Shown piece after piece: positions 54,480-58,475 of a stretch of 58,475 nt of DNA (positions are counted from its first letter, which is position 1; each line of letters starts with the position of its first letter). The notes below the pieces were generated by a model. That model was not told where the DNA came from. It did not search any database and saw only the letters and a list, made by a program, of their open reading frames with translations. A program made the position numbers and the translations under genes. The stretch comes from Haplomitrium mnioides (taxonomy: Eukaryota > Marchantiophyta > Haplomitriopsida > Calobryales): the NCBI GenBank assembly GCA_049999725.1, contig JBNGIS010020625.1, positions 1-58,475 of the forward strand, given 5' to 3'.

Positions 54480-54800
54480 GGTCCGCGCGACGGTCCGCCT
54501 ACCCCTTTGCGGGGCGGTGTCGGACGACGCCCTTCGGATGACGTGGCATCTTGGGAAGCGTGCAGGGGTTCCGTGGGTCAACATCGGAAGGAGGTCAACG
54601 TGACGGTCCGCCTACCCCTTAGCGGGGCGGCGTCGGACGACGGCCTTCGGAGGACGTGGCGACTCCAGGGACCCCGAGGCAATTCACGGGATATGCGGTG
54701 CAAGGAGAGGAGTTCACCTAACCTTGAGCAACGTCTAGGTCAACTACGGAGGGAGAGGTCAGTGCGATGGTCAGCCTACTCCCTTGTAGGGCGGCGGTGC
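54480..54800. repeat. about 120-bp direct repeats in insert C, 3 units
   Basis: GGTCCGCCTACCCCTTTGCG, GGTCCGCCTACCCCTTAGCG and GGTCAGCCTACTCCCTTGTA start at about 54495, 54614 and 54769. Each is followed by a GGGCGG block and an ACGACGTGGC or ATGACGTGGC motif. Confidence 0.85.
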
Positions 54801-55184
54801 AGCGAACGACGTGGCGCGATGAGAAGAAAGGAGAATCTACGGGGGGATCAAAGGAGATTCTTTGGAGTCGGTTCCGTAGGGCACTGCAGAACTCGGTTCC
54901 AATGGCCTCTTCGGACCTAGTTCTGCGAGAATCTGCGGAATCTCTCCCGGCAAGATTCCTCGGAGGTCCTCGTCAAAGTTACCGTTTACATTGTCTTTGC
55001 TCGACCAACTGCAGGACACACGTCGCCTTCTCCCATCCCGTGGTAACGGGATTACCGAACAGTGAAGCCACGCATCGTCGTCCCCTATTCCGAGCTAACG
55101 GCAATAACGACTATTCATCGGATCAGGCGTCGGAGGGCAGCGCGCGAGGGGAGTATACATTGTTTGCTTTCGAATTCTTTCGGG

Positions 55185-55745
55185 TTGATGCACGGGCAAT
55201 TGCTGGAGATATAGCGATGCGAGGCACGAGATTTGCACATGGTAAGGCAAGGCGATAATTCAGTGAAGGCTACGTGAAGCAGGGGTACTTGCTCAAGGGG
55301 AACCATGGGATTTAGAGGAGGACTGGGGGGAGACCCAGGTGACCTCATCCTTGCAGGCGGACCAGGGCGGAGGGTTACTGATACGATAGTTGGAAGGAGT
55401 TTTCGGTTGGCTGAGAACTAAGGAGAGGCTGTTGGGTAGGGAGCTTGGAGTTGTCTCAGCGTTTTACGGGCAATTGCGGGGCGCGACAGCGATAGCAAGA
55501 AAGGAGAATCGCGCATGGTAAAGCAAGGCGATAATTCAATGAAGGCTACGTGAAGCATGGGTACTCGCTCAAGGGGAACCGAGGGATTTAGAGGAGGACT
55601 GGAGGGAGACCCAGGTAACCTCATCCTTGNNNNNNNNNNAGACCCAGGTAACCTCATCCTTGCAGGCGGACCAGGGCGGAGGGTTACTGATACCATAGCT
55701 GGAAGGAGTTTTCGGTCGGCTGAGAACTAAGGAGAGGCTGCCAAG
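55185..55745. repeat. approximately 280-bp tandem duplication in insert C, with gap
   Basis: GAAGGCTACGTGAAGCA, GACCCAGGTxACCTCATCC and GGCTGAGAACTAAGGAGAGG occur in both units. Ten Ns at 55630-55639 separate two copies of GACCCAGGTAACCTCATCC, so the gap is probably a collapse of this duplication. Confidence 0.88.
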
Positions 55746-56762
55746 TGAGGAGCTTGGAGTGTCTCGGCATTCTTTTATGCAAGTGCATCAGCCCAGAGTG
55801 TTCGAAGAACACTCTGGTATGTTATTCTTCAAGTGGAGCTGAGAGGGGGGGCTGTGCGAGTGCCGGTGCACTGGGCGTAGTAAGACCCGTCGAGGCTCGA
55901 AGGTGGAGTGGGCTACTTGCAGTTGGTAAAGCTGTCTTCCAGAGGTGGAAGTAAAAGAAACTCTCTTCCTAGCCTACGGAAGTAAAAGCAGGGCTTCTCG
56001 CGATGGAAGTTAAGAAACTATCTGGAGAGGAGGGTGTGTGGGTTGCTGGGCTGCAGTTGTAAGGCAACGGGACTCATAAGAGAAGTATCATCAGTTAGAA
56101 TTCCAGAAGGCCTTCAAGGACTCTGTTTTCTCTTGCACATAGTGTATATATGTGTTGTTCATATCTGTGTAGTTAGATTTCCTTTCTGCATGTGTGTCCT
56201 CTTGATTTGTTAGATTAGTGGACATCGAATCAGTTGAGGAGACCCTGGGAACACACTTGAAGGGGGAGTCCAATCCCTTGACACAAGTCTCGTATCATGG
56301 GGGTGAATGCTCTCTGTTCCTGATTCTGTTGCATAGATTACGACTTAGTGCATTAGGATAGTTAGAATAATCTATTTCAGCTCTGTGACAACCCTGAGAG
56401 GGGGAGTCCAGCCTTTTGTAGTGTTCAGCTGTGCAGGTCACCAGCACCATTCTGCCCAAACACAAATAAGGTGGCAGGACCTAAGTCATTGGGTCTTGGG
56501 AATAAAGAGGAAGAATCACACAAATCACAGCTGGGTGTAATGGATGTGGACCTGTGAATGGTGGAATGTCTGACTTAAGTGTGTGAAGAAGAAGAGTGAG
56601 AAAAGCATACCAGGCCTATAAGGAGAGGAAGAGTCCTTAAGGTCTGAAAGTGGTAACTGGCAAGGGGCCATCTCAGAAAAGAACCTGAAAGCACGTAAAC
56701 CCGTCCTCCCCTAACTCAAAACAAGGTCTGAAAAGGTTAAGACCTGAAACAGGGGAGTGACA

Positions 56763-56767
56763 CTTGG
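56763..56767. other. target-site duplication of insert C, right copy (CTTGG)
   Basis: Identical to 52906-52910. Confidence 0.9.
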
Positions 56768-57079
56768 TCTTTATCAGTAGGGGCTTCTTCAACCCCCAAT
56801 TTCTTTTACCTTTTAGCAGAGGCCATTAATTTTTTTGGCCAACTGTTGTTTAAACGTTTTGTGGCAATGTAAAAAGCATAGAGAAACAAGTTAGATGAGA
56901 ACAACAAACAAAAACTTTTAGTCAAATGCAAGGAGAGACTAAGTTGGTAAGTGAGCATGGACTTGAAAGTCCATCCGAGCATGGACTCAAGAGTCTAGTC
57001 TAGCTTGGGGTGTCAAACTTTTCAAAACAAATTGAAAACAAATTTAGAAACATAATTGAGAAAAGAAAAAACATTTAAC

Positions 57080-57106
57080 AACCGCTACTTTGAGCCAGGA
57101 ACATAC
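57080..57106 (+). repeat. shared boundary motif, copy 3, cut by a gap
   Basis: ACCGCTACTTTGAGCCAGGA matches the start of the motif at 34555 and 41438. The rest is lost in the N-run. Confidence 0.6.
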
Positions 57107-57206
57107 NNNNNNNNNNNNNNNNNNNNNNNNNNNNNNNNNNNNNNNNNNNNNNNNNNNNNNNNNNNNNNNNNNNNNNNNNNNNNNNNNNNNNNNNNNNNNN
57201 NNNNNN
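57107..57206. other. assembly gap (100 N)
   Basis: The run of N directly follows the boundary motif. Confidence 0.99.
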
Positions 57207-57805
57207 ATCATTGATTACAATTCTAAGCCCAAAAGTTTAAATACACGTCACAAAAAACTATTTTGAAATATATTTGATTGCACAAACTTGAAGCGGACGT
57301 AGACATAGTGCTCTTTCAAACTTTTCTGTTGGAAAAATATTACAAAACACAAAGAAAAAGCCTAAGAGGACTAGAAGCCAAGGGAATGAGTTTGCAATGG
57401 TAAACACAAAAATAAACAAAAAGAAACATTGCATCGATTTAGGAGCTTCAATTAAAACGTCAAGAAGAAATGAAGCTTTCAAATTAAGTTGAAAATCTAT
57501 GCAATCAAAAGTGAATGTAGGTTTTCAAAAAGGTTCTAGCAATTAAAAATATTTCATAGTTCAACGAAGCATTTACAGAAATGCATCATAGTTCTAAATA
57601 AAAAAAGTAGTAGCTTAGGAGATTATATTAAAATTGTAAACAAGAAACGTGTTCAAGTTTTAGACTTGATTCAACCAAACAAAGGTCTCAAGATCTACGA
57701 AAGAGTCTAAGACCTGTGTACAAACAAAGTTGTAAGTGGTTGTCTTTGTATGAAGAAGCTTAAGGGTTATGCAGGAAAAGTAGAACTTTTGGAAGACGTG
57801 GACTA
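57207..57805. other. AT-rich interval, no gene recognised
   Basis: The minus-strand 74-codon frame at 57258-57482 is hydrophobic and low-complexity, with no recognised domain. Confidence 0.5.
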
Positions 57806-57807
57806 AC

Positions 57808-58065
57808 GACCCAATGTCTATACGCGCATAGGAATCCAAGATCAACATGTGAACACTCCACTCCAAAGATTAGGTGCGCTAAGGAATCTAAGCTCAACAA
57901 GTGAACACTCCACCCCAAAGTCCATGCACGCATAGAAATCCGAACTCACCAACTAAACACTCCACCCGAAACTCTAGGCGCACCAAGGAATCCAAACTCA
58001 CCATCTGAACACTCCACCCCAAAGTCTATGCGCACGTGGGAATCCGAACTCACAAGCACAACATT
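57808..58065 (+). repeat. 52-bp palindrome-core array, 5 units
   Basis: Five units follow each other with an exact 52-bp length in the complete ones. Each has a core (TCTATACGCGCATAGG, TCCATGCACGCATAG, TCTATGCGCACGTGG and two decayed), then GAATCC and the spacer GAACACTCCACCCCAAAG. The core is that of the other arrays but the spacer is different. Confidence 0.93.
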
Positions 58066-58084
58066 TTTAAAGAAAGATTGAGAA

Positions 58085-58345
58085 GAAGCTAGGTTTTAGG
58101 TTCGGTAGAAGAGTTTTTATACGTTGTACGTTTCGCTTGCAAATCAAAGTCTATGCGCGCATAGGGTTCACACTTTTACAACCGAGGATACAGACTGTAA
58201 ATGTTCCATTTTTGCAACAAACTCTATGTATGCAAAAGAATTTGACTTTTAATTTGGAATCTAAAAGTAAAAAACGGGTACAAAGCTCTTCTTCTAAGTC
58301 AAACAACGCTAAAGATTTAAATTTTCACAACAAATTCTTTCAAAG
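58085..58345 (+). other. start of a further X-like region (VYARIGF), function unknown
   Basis: A TATA-like TTTTTATACG near 58115 precedes a frame with QIKVYARIGFT, encoded by a clean core CTATGCGCGCATAG at about 58151. The frame continues for 73 codons with a Ser/Lys/Asn-rich tail (KKRVQSSSSKSNNAK). The VYARIGF echo of the X repeat suggests a third, partial X-family sequence, but homology outside the core was not seen. Confidence 0.35.
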
Positions 58346-58475
58346 AAAAACAATTTAAACAACTTGGGCAGATGCTTCAATGATATAATAACCTTAAAAG
58401 TAAAAAGAAAAATACTTATATTTTGGAGATTAAAATATTAACTATGAATTAAAGTTCATTTACAGAGAACAACAT

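Larger units (their letters stand above)
52911..56762 (+). mobile_element. insert C: giant solo-LTR or LARD-like element, 3.85 kb
   Basis: It starts TGTCAGCCGGTGGTC, ends AGGGGAGTGACA and is flanked by CTTGG. Its right end, reverse-complemented (TGTCACTCCCCTG…CTTAACCTTTTC), resembles the left end of insert A (TGTCAGCCCCGTG…CTTAACTCTTTTC), so A and C are inverted copies of related elements. It contains three GCCTACCCCTT-type blocks at about 54490-54800 and a TATCG block array at 53712-54060. Open frames of 163-164 codons there overlap in different frames inside repeats and have no domain. Confidence 0.87.
52240..57106 (-). pseudogene. module G, copy 2 (partial), split by insert C
   Basis: 52240-52910 matches 42990-43660 of copy 1 closely in sequence and orientation. 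Exon-4-like DKSNIHHLSGLRIAHAHE lies at about 52360-52300. The intron is kept. Exon-3-like LVKPRCFTLEIDDIPYDYN and SEPFTKEDIFDMVSSFAA lie at about 52695-52560. 56763-57106 continues copy 1 from about 43685 upward (GGGGCTTCTTCAACCCCC, CAATTTCTTTTACC) and ends at a 100-N gap. Its upstream intron contains two more palindromic sequences (ATGGACTTGAAAGTCCAT at about 56965). The N-terminal exons would lie in or beyond the gap, or are missing. Confidence 0.72.

Noticed and set aside
54426-55258. 164- and 163-codon overlapping frames in insert C
   Set aside because: They overlap in different frames over GC-rich repeats, with no domain and no matching frame in inserts A or B.
28725-58065. Regular short repeats resembling a CRISPR array
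   Set aside because: Units are contiguous with similar spacers rather than unique ones, no cas-like gene exists and the context is plant nuclear DNA. These are minisatellites.

Overview
Organism and overall character. The window looks like nuclear DNA of a land plant with a repeat-rich genome. The evidence is nested plant-type Ty1/Copia and Ty3/Gypsy LTR retrotransposons (one with a chromodomain), PBS sequences complementary to initiator tRNA-Met, GT..AG introns and AT-rich intergenic DNA. I see no clearly intact cellular gene, no rRNA or tRNA gene and no prokaryotic or organellar gene. The species cannot be named from the sequence. Four N-runs (11271-11280, 46217-46316, 55630-55639, 57107-57206) mark assembly gaps, all inside or beside repeats.

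Left part (1 to about 28560): nested LTR retrotransposons. In order: a Copia element cut by the window edge (1-4198, +); a TC microsatellite; a Ty3/Gypsy element on the minus strand (4256-7987) that lacks RNase H and integrase; a degenerate chromovirus on the plus strand (7988-14308). The chromovirus has a perfect 25-bp hairpin around its PBS, and its reverse transcriptase is split by a short young gag-only Copia derivative (9911-11355, 5-bp target duplication ATTCT). After 5 kb of decayed DNA with a foldback and an orphan Ty3 RNase H comes a structurally complete 8.46-kb Copia element (20100-28558, target duplication CAATA) with an unusually long leader.

Right part (28.6 kb to the end): an unfamiliar repeat landscape. 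Two pieces recur. Module X encodes a protein with a 10-residue tandem repeat (EPYARIGS-type) followed by a Cys-pair region. It is present as two diverged, broken copies (33955 to 32.2 kb on -, and 46360 to 51.5 kb on +). Module G is an intron-containing gene of unknown function, broken by stops, present once at 45859-42486 (-) and again as a partial copy at 57.1-52.23 kb (-). X copy B and G copy 1 face away from each other across a compact interval with a TATA box on each side. Around and inside these modules are at least seven minisatellite arrays with different unit lengths (25, 30, 37, 52 and 87 bp). All are built on the same palindromic core, CTATGCGCGCATAG or a close variant. This X/G/palindrome complex is the best candidate for an undescribed mobile system.

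Three large GC-richer inserts interrupt that landscape: A (35066-39952), B (47404-50850) and C (52911-56762). Each begins TG, ends CA, has a perfect 5-bp target duplication (GTGCG, AAAGT, CTTGG), lacks retroviral coding domains and shares sequence modules with the others (A inverted relative to B and C). They are best read as giant solo LTRs or LARD-like derivatives of one superfamily. Insert A sits in a 37-bp palindrome array and leaves its phase exactly intact once the insert and one target copy are removed.
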